DNA from: a virus
Reading direction: 5' to 3' (one strand)
IMG/VR virus record: IMGVR_UViG_3300017963_000641
Coordinates: 1 to 28,723 of that record
Length of the DNA stretch: 28,723 nt
Every line of letters begins with the position of its first letter. The stretch's first letter is position 1. The notes below the pieces were generated by a model. That model was not told where the DNA came from and did not search any database. It worked only from the letters and a program-made list of their open reading frames with translations. This document shows positions 1-7,867 of the stretch, in pieces. The position numbers and the translations under genes were made by a program.

Positions 1-2
1 TG

Positions 3-65
3 CAGGGTTTTTTACAGGCTAATTTTGACCGAGAGGGGACTTTTACAACTTTCAGAAAATATTGA
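3..65 (+). CDS. Possible 3' end of an upstream gene (partial)
   Basis: The third frame is open from the window edge to a TGA at 63-65, ending with residues FDREGTFTTFRKY. The stop lies 5 bases before the ATG of the small terminase gene, which is the spacing expected for the end of a preceding gene in the same operon. The first frame is also open from the edge, to a TAA at 82-84, so the frame choice is uncertain. The fragment is too short to assign a family. Confidence 0.3.
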   Translation, partial: QGFLQANFDREGTFTTFRKY

Positions 66-70
66 AACTT

Positions 71-436
71 ATGAAACCATATAAGAAACTAAACGTACAA
101 GAACAAAGGTATTTTGACCGATTGGTTCAGGACCTTGAATACTGCGGACTCTTAAACGAAGCCGATTCCGTTATCGTAACTCGTTGCGCTCGTTCAATTC
201 AGTTATTGGAAGAAGCGGATGCGGAATTGAAAGGAAATCAAATTCAAACGTATCCAAATGGATCTCGACAAGTTAGTCCGGAATTGACCGTGTATAAAAC
301 GCATCTTGCACACGTTGAAGGATTTTTAAAGCAACTTGGATTGACTCCGGCAGTACGCGACAAGATGCGAAACGAACAAGCCGAAGAAGTAAGTGATCCG
401 TTCGATATTATAATGAACCAGAGCCATACAGGATAA
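71..436 (+). CDS. terS: Terminase small subunit, P27 family
   Basis: A 121-aa protein that would recognise phage DNA and bring it to the large terminase for packaging. It has the P27-type layout: an N-terminal helical segment (LNVQEQRYFDRLVQDLEYCG) followed by a helix around ARSIQLLEEADAELK. It ends with the family-like phrase LKQLGLTPAVRDKM and a short acidic tail. A TTG in frame lies at 62, but I chose the ATG at 71 because MKPYKKL is a natural beginning. The TAA stop is followed directly, in the same frame, by the start of the large subunit gene. The family call rests on sequence pattern and position and is fairly sure. Confidence 0.8.
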   Translation: MKPYKKLNVQEQRYFDRLVQDLEYCGLLNEADSVIVTRCARSIQLLEEADAELKGNQIQTYPNGSRQVSPELTVYKTHLAHVEGFLKQLGLTPAVRDKMRNEQAEEVSDPFDIIMNQSHTG

Positions 437-2116
437 TTGGAAGTACGCGAATACATATCTGACGTTTTAAAAGGCAAAAGGATTTGTGGCGACTTGGAAT
501 TGGCTGCGGTCAAAAGGTGGGAACAGTTCGAAAACAATCCGGATATATATTACGATGCCGAAGGTGTTCAAAGGATTATTACCATTTTCAGAATGCTTCG
601 GCATACTTCTGGGGAATATTACGGAAAACCTTTCCAATTACTTCCGTGGCAGATATTTGTATTGAGTTGGATATTTGGATGGAAATATAAGCGCAACAAT
701 TACCGAGTAACGCGAAAGGCTTATGTAGAAGTAAGCAAAAAAAATGGGAAATCGGAATTTGCCGGAGCATTAGGTGTAATCGGTGCTTTTTTCGATGGAG
801 AAATGGGTGCGGAATGCTATTCGGCTGCAAACAAGTACGACCAGGCAACCATTTGTTGGAATGCCGGTAAAGTTATGGCTACACAATTTATGCAAGAAAG
901 TAAGAAGTTTGCAAGTATTTGCAAGGTTTACGATTCTATTACAACTCGTGGATTAAAAAACTTGCAAGGCGAATCGAGTTTTAAACCTATTGCAGCCGAT
1001 TCCAAAACATTGGATGGAGTTCGACCACATTTTGCAATTATTGACGAGTATCACGAAGCAAAGGACGATTCAATATTGCGTAACCTTGCATCCGGAATGG
1101 TAAATAGAACGCAACCGTTGTTGTTTATTATCACAACCGCCGGATTTAATATAAACGGACCTTGCCATCAATACCGAAAGGTTGTGAATGACATCGTATC
1201 CGGAAAGAAGGATGACATCTCCACATTCGGATTAATATTCGCAGCCAATAAGGAAGACGATTGGCATAAGGAAGAAACGTGGCAAAAGGCGAATCCTTCA
1301 ATAGGTACAACACCAAGTTGGGAAGGATTAAGAACGGAATACACCAAGGCTATAAACGAAGGTCAATCTGCGGAGATTAATTTTAAGACCAAGAATCTAA
1401 ACATTTGGGTTCGGCAGTCAAAAACGTGGATTACGGACAAGATTTGGATGAAAGGCAACAAATCCGTATCCGAAAGCGAAATAATCGGAAGCGAATGCTA
1501 TGCTGCGGTGGATTTAAGTACGAAATGGGATTTAACTTGTTTCGGAATATTGTTCCCCCCAACACCAGACCGCGACAGTTTCATATTTAAGGCGAAATAC
1601 TATTGTCCGGAAGAAGGAGCGCAATTCCGAGCCAAAAAAGATGGAGTTCCGTATCTGGATTGGGCTAAAGACGGGAATATGAATCTAACCAAAGGAAATG
1701 TAACCGATTTCAATGCGGTTCGAACCGACATTAACGAAGCAATGGATAATTATGCAATTCAGAAGATATATTATGATCCTTGGCAATCAACTCAATTCGC
1801 TTCGGAACTTTATGCGGAAGGTGTTCCAATGCGTGAATTTCGACAAACGGTTGTTTCTTATAACGAGCCGATTCGAGAATTGGAAGCCTTAATCGAAAAG
1901 GGTCAAGTTTGGCACGGTGCTGATCCGATTTTGAGATGGATGGCTGGAAATATTACCATCAAAACCAATCACACCGGATTAATTATGTTCGATAAAAGCA
2001 AAAGCCAAGAGAAAATCGACGGAATGGTGGTTTTGGCTATGTGTTACGCTGCGTATATGGATTCAAAAAAAGGTCAAACACCATTCAATGCTGATGAGGT
2101 TATTTCTTTCATATAA
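437..2116 (+). CDS. terL: Terminase large subunit (ATPase and nuclease)
   Basis: A 559-aa motor protein that pumps DNA into the prohead and cuts the concatemer. The ATPase half shows a Walker A-like segment VSKKNGKSEF (about residues 99-108), Walker B AIIDEYHE with D203 and E204, and the coupling motif IITTAG (231-236). The RNase H-like nuclease half shows the expected acidic residues: D359 in AAVDLS, D447 in YYDPW and D528 in KIDGM. It matches the Terminase_1 (HK97/P27-partner) type and is full length. No ATG exists before residue 53, and the N-terminal helix is needed, so the start is a TTG placed immediately after the small-subunit stop codon. The two subunits therefore lie in one frame separated only by TAA. 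Confidence 0.93.
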   Translation: MEVREYISDVLKGKRICGDLELAAVKRWEQFENNPDIYYDAEGVQRIITIFRMLRHTSGEYYGKPFQLLPWQIFVLSWIFGWKYKRNNYRVTRKAYVEVSKKNGKSEFAGALGVIGAFFDGEMGAECYSAANKYDQATICWNAGKVMATQFMQESKKFASICKVYDSITTRGLKNLQGESSFKPIAADSKTLDGVRPHFAIIDEYHEAKDDSILRNLASGMVNRTQPLLFIITTAGFNINGPCHQYRKVVNDIVSGKKDDISTFGLIFAANKEDDWHKEETWQKANPSIGTTPSWEGLRTEYTKAINEGQSAEINFKTKNLNIWVRQSKTWITDKIWMKGNKSVSESEIIGSECYAAVDLSTKWDLTCFGILFPPTPDRDSFIFKAKYYCPEEGAQFRAKKDGVPYLDWAKDGNMNLTKGNVTDFNAVRTDINEAMDNYAIQKIYYDPWQSTQFASELYAEGVPMREFRQTVVSYNEPIRELEALIEKGQVWHGADPILRWMAGNITIKTNHTGLIMFDKSKSQEKIDGMVVLAMCYAAYMDSKKGQTPFNADEVISFI

Positions 2117-2125
2117 TCAGATAAA

Positions 2126-2305
2126 ATGAGCAATCAAGAGTATTTCGACTATTTCTTTAGTATAGTTGATACAAAAATGAGCTATCACCAGGCTTATATA
2201 GCCACAGAACAATGGCATTTTAAACAAAAAGGGGTAAATAAATACAAGAATTACGGAACTTTTCGAGTAATGAAGTCGAAATGGTTACGAGGTATATTAA
2301 AATAA
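2126..2305 (+). CDS. Small hypothetical protein, 59 aa
   Basis: An ATG ten bases after the large terminase stop opens a 59-aa frame rich in aromatic and basic residues. It begins MSNQEYFDYFFSIVDTKMSY and ends KSKWLRGILK. The middle (MSYHQAYIATEQWHFKQKG) could form a helical DNA-binding-like segment, but I recognise no family. It continues the terminase operon and ends where a minus-strand gene's terminator hairpin begins. The tight spacing after terL and the A-rich leader (AGATAAAATG) support translation. An HNH nuclease or small head gene often occupies this slot in related phages, but none of those motifs are present. Confidence 0.55.
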   Translation: MSNQEYFDYFFSIVDTKMSYHQAYIATEQWHFKQKGVNKYKNYGTFRVMKSKWLRGILK

Positions 2306-2330
2306 AAAAAGCCGCCCAAAATGAGCGGCA
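2304..2330 (-). terminator. Rho-independent terminator for the minus-strand gene
   Basis: GCCGC at 2311-2315 pairs with GCGGC at 2325-2329 around a 9-base loop. Seven A residues at 2304-2310 become a U run when read on the minus strand. The plus strand has no matching U run after the hairpin. This places the terminator just beyond the stop of the gene at 2374-2643 on the minus strand. Confidence 0.65.
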
Positions 2331-2373
2331 ACGTAATAAAAACCGTAACTATGACCAACTTGATGCGAATATA

Positions 2374-2643
2374 CTAATTAATTTCGTGTTCTTCCGGAAT
2401 CCTATCTATATAAATGTGACCAATACGGCAATGGCTTGATTTATCGAAGCCATCTTTAGTCGTTTCGTAAAATTGCGGAATCAAATCTGGATTCTTTTTC
2501 CATAACTTATTAGCGCGTTGCAACATCTTCCAAGACAATTCACTATACCTGGAATACGCTTCTTTGTGGTCTTGATATGTTTCAAGATAGAATTTGCCAT
2601 CAAATTCACCATAAATTGAAAATAGGTCTTTGTAATTGTTCAT
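2374..2643 (-). CDS. Hypothetical protein, 89 aa, inserted minus-strand gene
   Basis: An 89-aa soluble protein rich in Tyr, Lys and Glu. It has an N-terminal strand-like stretch (YGEFDGKFYLETYQ) followed by a helix (HKEAYSRYSELSWKMLQRANKLW). I do not recognise the family. It is the only minus-strand gene in the first 22 kb. A promoter-like motif lies about 30 bases before its ATG and a terminator hairpin follows its stop. Genes of this kind, with their own promoter and terminator inside a late operon, are often called morons: they tend to be expressed independently of the lytic programme and to change host behaviour. That role is inferred here from layout alone. Confidence 0.6.
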   Translation of the reverse strand: MNNYKDLFSIYGEFDGKFYLETYQDHKEAYSRYSELSWKMLQRANKLWKKNPDLIPQFYETTKDGFDKSSHCRIGHIYIDRIPEEHEIN

Positions 2644-2670
2644 TTTTGATTGATTTAATGATTAACAATG

Positions 2671-2681
2671 GTACAATATAC
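2671..2681 (-). promoter_or_regulatory. Promoter-like motif GTATATTGTAC
   Basis: On the minus strand GTATATTGTAC lies 28-38 bases before the ATG of the 89-aa gene, followed after a short gap by TTAAT. Nearly the same string, GTATATTGTGC, occurs at 20-40 bases before two other minus-strand genes (start codons at 23300 and 24210). The TATATTG core resembles the Bacteroidota -7 box (TAnnTTTG), and a TTG lies 18 bases upstream of it. Confidence 0.5.
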
Positions 2682-2755
2682 GAAAAGTTAACAAAAAACA
2701 ACACTTTGTTAATTATTTTTTGGTTTTTACCAATAAAAATCGCAAATATTTGCCT

Positions 2756-3973
2756 ATGGGATTAATCCAACGTGTAATTCAACCGTTTAAAACGGCAAGG
2801 GCAGCTATATATTCCAAGATTGGACCGGCTAAAGATTGGTCAACTTGGCAAACCGTATTATTTTCGGCTTCAAGAGCAAAGGTTTCAGTAAATTGGAAGA
2901 CAAGTCAAGCAATCCCGGCTTATTTCCGAGCGGTAACTATCTTATCCGAACAAATAGCATCCTTACCGTTTTCCGTTTATACCAAGGATGCGGAAGGAAA
3001 CGTATTCGAAGCCGTAGATCATCCATTGTATCCGCTAATCAATTTCAGACCAGAGCCAACAAGGGATAAGTTTACTTATATGGAAACCTTGGTAAGGCAA
3101 ATGTTTACCGGTTCTTCTAATTACAAAGGTGGAAACGCATTAATCCATATAATGACGGACGGCAATGGCAATATTGATAGATTGCACTTAATCACGGAAG
3201 AATGGGAGCAATTTAAGGTTGAAGGAGAATATTTCTATTATATACACGAACACGGTGCATCCGTTCCGGCTTCGGAAATAATTCATTTAAGAATGTATTC
3301 AGAAGACGGGATTTTAGGCAAATCAATAATTGATTACCAACAAGACACACTTGGACGCGGAATAGCCGAAATACAACACGGTGCGAACTTCTACGGAAAC
3401 GGAGCGCAAATAGGTGGAGTATTGGAAACGGATCAGGCATTAAGTAAGGAACAACGCGATATAATTCAAGAAAGTTGGAATCGAAATTATCAGGGTCCAG
3501 ATAATTCTGGCAAAACGGCATTATTAAGTAATGGAGTCAAATATAGAACGACCGGAAAAGGAGTTGATGCAAACGACATAGAATCAAGAAGGCTTACCAT
3601 CACGGACATAAGCAATATTACCGGTGTTCCGGTTACGTTGTTGGGTCAATCCGAAACTTTTAACAATGCCGAGTTACTAAACCGAATCTTTGTCCAATAC
3701 ACATTAAGAAGCTGGACAAAGCGAATCGAATCCGAATTTAATTCCAAGTTATTCCCTCGTTCCGAATGGGGAAAGACCTTTGTCAAGTTTGATTTGGACG
3801 GATTGCTTCAAGGAGATACCGATTCAAGAGCGAGATTGTATCAAACGATGTATAACATTCGCGCATTAAATCCGAATGAGATTAGAAAGAAAGAAGGAAT
3901 GAACGGATACGAAGGTGGCGATGAATACGGAATGCCATTGGCTTCCAATTCAAAGGAAAACGTAAATCCGTAA
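2756..3973 (+). CDS. Portal protein, HK97 family
   Basis: A 405-aa portal subunit. Twelve copies would form the ring at one capsid vertex through which DNA enters and to which the tail joins. The sequence shows the expected pattern: an amphipathic start (MGLIQRVIQPFKTA) and the clip/stem-entry phrase AVTILSEQIASLPFSVY. It also has the conserved ITDISNITGVPVTLLG segment with the following LNRIFVQYTLRSW helix, and a C-terminal 'MYNIRALNPNEIRKKEGM' stretch. A TTG upstream in frame (2720) would add 12 residues. I chose the ATG at 2756 because the extra residues lack portal character and lie in the promoter gap. The gene follows the inserted minus-strand gene and is 2 bases from the protease gene. 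Confidence 0.92.
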   Translation: MGLIQRVIQPFKTARAAIYSKIGPAKDWSTWQTVLFSASRAKVSVNWKTSQAIPAYFRAVTILSEQIASLPFSVYTKDAEGNVFEAVDHPLYPLINFRPEPTRDKFTYMETLVRQMFTGSSNYKGGNALIHIMTDGNGNIDRLHLITEEWEQFKVEGEYFYYIHEHGASVPASEIIHLRMYSEDGILGKSIIDYQQDTLGRGIAEIQHGANFYGNGAQIGGVLETDQALSKEQRDIIQESWNRNYQGPDNSGKTALLSNGVKYRTTGKGVDANDIESRRLTITDISNITGVPVTLLGQSETFNNAELLNRIFVQYTLRSWTKRIESEFNSKLFPRSEWGKTFVKFDLDGLLQGDTDSRARLYQTMYNIRALNPNEIRKKEGMNGYEGGDEYGMPLASNSKENVNP

Positions 3974-3975
3974 TT

Positions 3976-4890
3976 ATGCCGTACAACGATTATCCGGAAG
4001 CTGCCGTAAATAACGCTAAAAGAGCGATTAAGCACAAGGAAGAAAACGGTTCGGATTGTGGAACAAATGTGGGATGGACAAGAGCCGGACAAATAGCGAG
4101 AAAAGAAAGGCTTTCAGTTGATACTATAAAAAGGACCTTTAGTTTTTTATCAAGAGCAAAAACTTACGACCAAGGGAAATATACGGATGAAGATGGAAAC
4201 GAGATTTGCGGATCAATTATGTACGACGCCTGGGGAGGAGATGCGATGAAAGATTGGGCAGAAAGAAAGATTAAGAATTTACCAGAAAGCGAAAGAAACA
4301 ACGAAATGGAAAAAGAAATAAGAACATTTGGATTGGATTTACGCGCAATGCACGAAGACGAATCCAAAAGAACCGTACGAGGTTACGCAGCTACATTTAA
4401 TTCGCCTTCGGGTGATTTAGGTGGTTTCATTGAGCAAATCGATTCGAGCGCGTTTGATGAAACGGATATGAGTGATGTTCGTGCGTTATTTAACCACGAC
4501 CAGAATTACGTTCTTGGCAGAACCGTAAGCGGAACGCTTCGATTAATGAAAGATGAAAAAGGATTAGCATACGAAGTGGATTTACCTGATACGCAATTAG
4601 GTAGAGATATGTACGAGTCAATTAAACGTGGAGATATTAGTCAATCTTCATTCGCGTTTACCATCGAGGACGATGAGTTTAGAATGGAAGATGGAAATGT
4701 ATATAGAACGATTAAGAAAATAAAGCGATTATACGATGTTGCTCCGGTTACCTTTCCGGCTTATGAAGCAACTTCGGTAATGGCAAGAGCAAAGGAATTT
4801 CTAAATAAGGGTAATAAAAAGGAAGATAATTCCAACACGGATGCCATAAGGCAGCGTGAATTATATTTACATCAATTAAATAAAAATTAG
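3976..4890 (+). CDS. Prohead maturation protease with extra N-terminal domain
   Basis: A 304-aa protein in two parts. Residues 1 to about 105 form a domain with the phrases NAKRAIKHKEENG, GTNVGWTRAGQIA, LSVDTIKRTFSFLSR and YDAWGGDAMKDWAERK. I remember this domain from other phage head proteins, but its function is not known to me. Residues about 111-290 are a U35/S78-type prohead protease, with the likely catalytic His174 in LFNHDQNYVLGRT and Ser225 in GDISQSSFAF. It would cut the capsid protein's scaffold-like N-terminus during head maturation. An internal ATG at 4306 (MEKEIRTFG) could start the protease alone. The gene sits between portal and capsid, as usual for HK97-like phages. Confidence 0.88.
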   Translation: MPYNDYPEAAVNNAKRAIKHKEENGSDCGTNVGWTRAGQIARKERLSVDTIKRTFSFLSRAKTYDQGKYTDEDGNEICGSIMYDAWGGDAMKDWAERKIKNLPESERNNEMEKEIRTFGLDLRAMHEDESKRTVRGYAATFNSPSGDLGGFIEQIDSSAFDETDMSDVRALFNHDQNYVLGRTVSGTLRLMKDEKGLAYEVDLPDTQLGRDMYESIKRGDISQSSFAFTIEDDEFRMEDGNVYRTIKKIKRLYDVAPVTFPAYEATSVMARAKEFLNKGNKKEDNSNTDAIRQRELYLHQLNKN

Positions 4891-4891
4891 T

Positions 4892-6247
4892 ATGAAAAAA
4901 TCTGATGAATTGAGGCAGAAAAGAGCTGAAGTGTTGGACCAGATGACAGCACTTCACCGTTCTGCCGGTGGTAATGAATTTACCGAAGAAATGTCTAACA
5001 AGTGGGATGAGTTAAGCAAAAGAGCGGAAGATTTAAACAAATCAATCGAAAGAGAATCTTTTATTGAAGCGGAAGACTTGAGAAAGGCAAACGAGGAAGC
5101 CAAAAGAAAGGCTAACGAAGACGCGAGAAGAAGCGTAAGCAAAAAGACCGAAGAAGAAAAGGTTTCTACCGAATTTAGATTGACCGGTAAGGATGGCGCG
5201 ATCACTCAATTAGTTGAAAGGGGAAGATTGGAAGGAGTTGCTGCGGAAATGCACCAAGAAGGTGTTCACGAAGCGCGACAGGCTGGTGTTTCTCCTAATG
5301 GTAACTTGACAGTTCCTAAAATGTTAATGAGAACTCCAGGAACAAAAAGGGATATGACTGCCGGAACAACTACTCAAGGTGGATTTACAATTCAAACTGA
5401 AGTAGGCGATTTGATTCCGTTTCTTGATCCAAGATTGGTAACTGAATCTTTAGGAGCAACTTACCTTACCGGATTAACGTCAAACATTGATTTCCCAAGA
5501 AACGATGCTGCTGCTACTGCCGTTTGGGAGGGAGAAAATGACATCAATGCGGAAACAAGTCCGACATTTGACCGAATCCAAATGAGTCCTAACAGATTAG
5601 GAGCATTCACCGATATTAGTAAGCAATTAATGGTTCAATCTACCATTGATGTTGAAAATATGGTAAGAAACCGTTTGAGCGTTGCGATTGCAAACGCATT
5701 GGATACTGCTGCGATTAATGGTTCTGGATCAAGCAACCAACCAACCGGTATTTTGAACACAAGCGGAATCGGAGATGTAGCCGGTGGAACTGATGGGGCA
5801 AATCCATCGTTTGCAAACATAATTGAATTGGAAACGGATGTAGCTTCTGCCAATGCTGATTTTGGTAACTTGGCTTACTTGACTACTCCTGGCGTTCGAG
5901 GTTACTTGAAAACTGCTGAAAAGGCAAACAATACTGCTCAATTTATTTTCGTTGATGGCGCACAAGCTGGAGAAGGACAATTAAATGGATATAGAGCAAG
6001 AGTTTCTACTTTAGTACCTTCTGACTTAACAAAAGGAAATGGTTCAAGCCTTCACGCGATTATTTTCGGTAACTGGTCTGAATTATTAATCGGACAATGG
6101 GCTGGAATTGACTTGGTAGTTGATCCTTATACATCAGCTAAAAACGCCTTGGTTACATTAGTAGTAAATTCTTGGTGGGATATTGCAGTAAGACACGCTG
6201 CTTCTTTCTCCGCTATGAAGGATGCTTCCGTAGTACAAGGTATATAA
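4892..6247 (+). CDS. Major capsid protein, HK97 fold
   Basis: A 451-aa capsid subunit. Residues 1 to about 110 are highly charged and predicted coiled coil (LRQKRAEVLDQMTAL, ANEEAKRKANEDARR), which fits the scaffolding delta domain removed by the protease. The capsid core begins near MTAGTTTQGGFTIQTEVGD. It has the usual order of elements: IDFPRNDAAATAVWEGE (E-loop area), FTDISKQLMVQST, the spine helix VENMVRNRLSVAIANALD, and a C-terminal WWDIAVRHAASFSAMKDA. The exact cleavage site cannot be read from sequence alone. It starts one base after the protease stop, with the A-rich leader typical of a highly translated Bacteroidota gene. Confidence 0.93.
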   Translation: MKKSDELRQKRAEVLDQMTALHRSAGGNEFTEEMSNKWDELSKRAEDLNKSIERESFIEAEDLRKANEEAKRKANEDARRSVSKKTEEEKVSTEFRLTGKDGAITQLVERGRLEGVAAEMHQEGVHEARQAGVSPNGNLTVPKMLMRTPGTKRDMTAGTTTQGGFTIQTEVGDLIPFLDPRLVTESLGATYLTGLTSNIDFPRNDAAATAVWEGENDINAETSPTFDRIQMSPNRLGAFTDISKQLMVQSTIDVENMVRNRLSVAIANALDTAAINGSGSSNQPTGILNTSGIGDVAGGTDGANPSFANIIELETDVASANADFGNLAYLTTPGVRGYLKTAEKANNTAQFIFVDGAQAGEGQLNGYRARVSTLVPSDLTKGNGSSLHAIIFGNWSELLIGQWAGIDLVVDPYTSAKNALVTLVVNSWWDIAVRHAASFSAMKDASVVQGI

Positions 6248-6263
6248 TTTAACAAATCCTAAA

Positions 6264-6704
6264 ATGGAAAATAAAATGAATAAATTTATGTTAGTAGGTG
6301 GTGCAGTCATTTTGGCTGCATCCCTAATCTTCACGGCTGCAAGGAACTCCGAGTTCGATGCCGGATATGAGATTTATAGAACAACAGCAAGTGATACTAT
6401 CACAGATAGCGAAGCGGATACAATTACAATTAGTCCGTATTTGTATAGCTTTTGGAAGTACAATCATACTGTTAAAGGTGTTCAAGAATCAGGTACTATT
6501 GATTTAACCTTGACTGTTCAAGAATCTAACGCATTGAGCGGAGATGAGTGGTACACGGTTGCAACTGATTCAGTTGACGCAGATGGCGAGATTACTCCAA
6601 TGACCGGTGATGTGTATGGAGTTAGGCAGAGAATTATCATTACGGGTGCTGGTACTCAATCTGCTGTTTACACGCATAGAATCACTTTGAAAAAACCTTA
6701 TTAA
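6264..6704 (+). CDS. Head-region protein with N-terminal membrane or signal segment
   Basis: A 146-aa protein whose residues 8-25 (FMLVGGAVILAASLIFTA) form a clear hydrophobic segment after Lys and Asn, like a Sec signal or signal anchor. The rest is a Thr/Ser/Asp-rich, beta-strand-like domain (TIDLTLTVQESNAL, YGVRQRIIITGAG). By position, directly after the major capsid gene, a head decoration or head fibre protein would be expected, and the beta-rich body fits that. The hydrophobic start does not fit a protein assembled in the cytoplasm. I do not recognise the family. It is followed one base later by the next gene. Confidence 0.6.
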   Translation: MENKMNKFMLVGGAVILAASLIFTAARNSEFDAGYEIYRTTASDTITDSEADTITISPYLYSFWKYNHTVKGVQESGTIDLTLTVQESNALSGDEWYTVATDSVDADGEITPMTGDVYGVRQRIIITGAGTQSAVYTHRITLKKPY

Positions 6705-6705
6705 T

Positions 6706-6939
6706 ATGGCAGATTTGGTAAAAGTAAAATTTATCAAGTCGCCAACAGGCAAGTTCAGGATGGCTTACAACGCTGGTCATTCTGGACTTGTTCATAAGGA
6801 ATTGGCAGATAAATTAATTAAAGAAGGCTACGCAGTTTTGGTGGATGCGCCCACAAAAAAGGTTGAAACCAAAACTTCAACGGAAGCGGAATTGGCAACA
6901 ACACAAGCAAAGAAAAGAACAACTCGTAAAACTAAATAA
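6706..6939 (+). CDS. Small basic head-region protein, 77 aa
   Basis: A 77-aa protein with a short beta-hairpin-like start (LVKVKFIKSPTGKFRMAY), one helix (KELADKLIKEGYAVLVD) and a flexible tail of Lys, Thr and Arg (AQAKKRTTRKTK-like end). The layout matches that of the 68-aa protein at 8963-9169, so the two may be distant paralogues. Function is unknown. The basic tail could contact DNA or an acidic surface of the head or connector. Its TAA stop overlaps the ATG of the connector gene (TAATG), showing translational coupling with the head-completion genes. Confidence 0.6.
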   Translation: MADLVKVKFIKSPTGKFRMAYNAGHSGLVHKELADKLIKEGYAVLVDAPTKKVETKTSTEAELATTQAKKRTTRKTK

Positions 6940-7532
6940 TGGGTTACTTTAAGGTATTATCGGGTCCATCTACACCAATACTCACTACAAGTGAGGCAAA
7001 CAACTATTTAAAATTAGACACATCCGCAGATGATACGCTTATTGACGATCTTATATTGGCTGCTACGAATTTTTGTGAGCAATACCTGGGTCAAAAATTT
7101 ATTACGCAAACTGTTTCAGAAGTTTTTGACAAAGTTCCAAAAGCAAAAATAACCGATTTGTTTCCGACCTTGTATTTGACTGCGCATCCGGTTCAATCGG
7201 TTACATCCATTGTTTACACGGATACAAGCGAAGTGGAACAGACTTGGAGTAGTTCTTTATACAAAGTGGATTTACACCGAAAGGCTGCACGAATCACACC
7301 AGCATACGGAGAAGTATTTCCTGATATTTTAGCCGAAATCAATTCGCTTACGGTCACTTATGTAGTCGGTTACGGAGATGCAGCTTCGGATGTTCCGGCT
7401 GCGATTCGACAAGCAATTAGATTGGTTTTGTCGGATATGTATCACAACCGTAGCGATTACGCAAAGGAGAAATACTCGGCTTCGCAATCTTTACTTGATA
7501 GATTGAATTATAACTTATTCGTTGGAATATGA
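6939..7532 (+). CDS. Head-tail connector (adaptor), phiE125 gp8 / HK97 gp6-like
   Basis: A 197-aa adaptor that would bind beneath the portal ring and extend the DNA channel. The family pattern is clear: LTTSEANNYLKLDTSADDTLIDDLILAA at the start (helical, acidic), then a CEQYLGQKF helix, a beta segment with HPVQSVTSIVY, and LTVTYVVGYGD. The last part is PAAIRQAIRLVLSDMYHNR, the C-terminal helices seen in these adaptors. It overlaps the preceding stop by one base and the next start by four (ATGA), so it belongs to a tightly coupled head-completion block. Confidence 0.85.
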   Translation: MGYFKVLSGPSTPILTTSEANNYLKLDTSADDTLIDDLILAATNFCEQYLGQKFITQTVSEVFDKVPKAKITDLFPTLYLTAHPVQSVTSIVYTDTSEVEQTWSSSLYKVDLHRKAARITPAYGEVFPDILAEINSLTVTYVVGYGDAASDVPAAIRQAIRLVLSDMYHNRSDYAKEKYSASQSLLDRLNYNLFVGI

Positions 7533-7867
7533 TTTGGAAAAAGAACGAGGTTTTGGGTCGAATGAATGAACGGATTGTTATTGAATCCGTAACCGAAACT
7601 CGTTCTGCTTCTGGACAAGTAAACAAATCTTGGTCCATATTTGCTACGGTTTGGGCTGCGGTCGAGTATAAACGAGTGGGTACGGACGAGAAAGAAATGG
7701 TTGCAAGGGAAACCGCAATCGGAAATGTAGAGTTTACGGTTAGATACCGTACAGATTTAAACGAGAAAATGCGGATTAGTTTCGATTCAAAGGTATTCGA
7801 TATTGAGCGGATATTGCCGGAACAAGAAAAGCAATTTATGGTGTTGGAAGCTAAAACAAGGAACTGA
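7529..7867 (+). CDS. Head closure / head-tail joining protein
   Basis: A 112-aa protein of the phage head-tail joining type (SPP1 gp16-like, Phage_H_T_join). It shows the recurrent phrases LGRMNERIVIESVTETRSASGQ, WSIFATVWAAVEYKRVG, EKEMVARETAIGNVEFTVRYR and FDIERILPEQEKQFMVLEAK, which form the small beta barrel of these stopper proteins. It would sit below the adaptor and close the DNA channel until the tail attaches. The start overlaps the adaptor stop by four bases and the stop overlaps the next ATG by one. Confidence 0.85.
   Translation: MIWKKNEVLGRMNERIVIESVTETRSASGQVNKSWSIFATVWAAVEYKRVGTDEKEMVARETAIGNVEFTVRYRTDLNEKMRISFDSKVFDIERILPEQEKQFMVLEAKTRN

Noticed and set aside
2720-2755. A TTG start that lengthens the portal protein by 12 residues
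   Set aside because: It lies in the AT-rich divergent promoter gap, and the ATG at 2756 gives a normal portal beginning.
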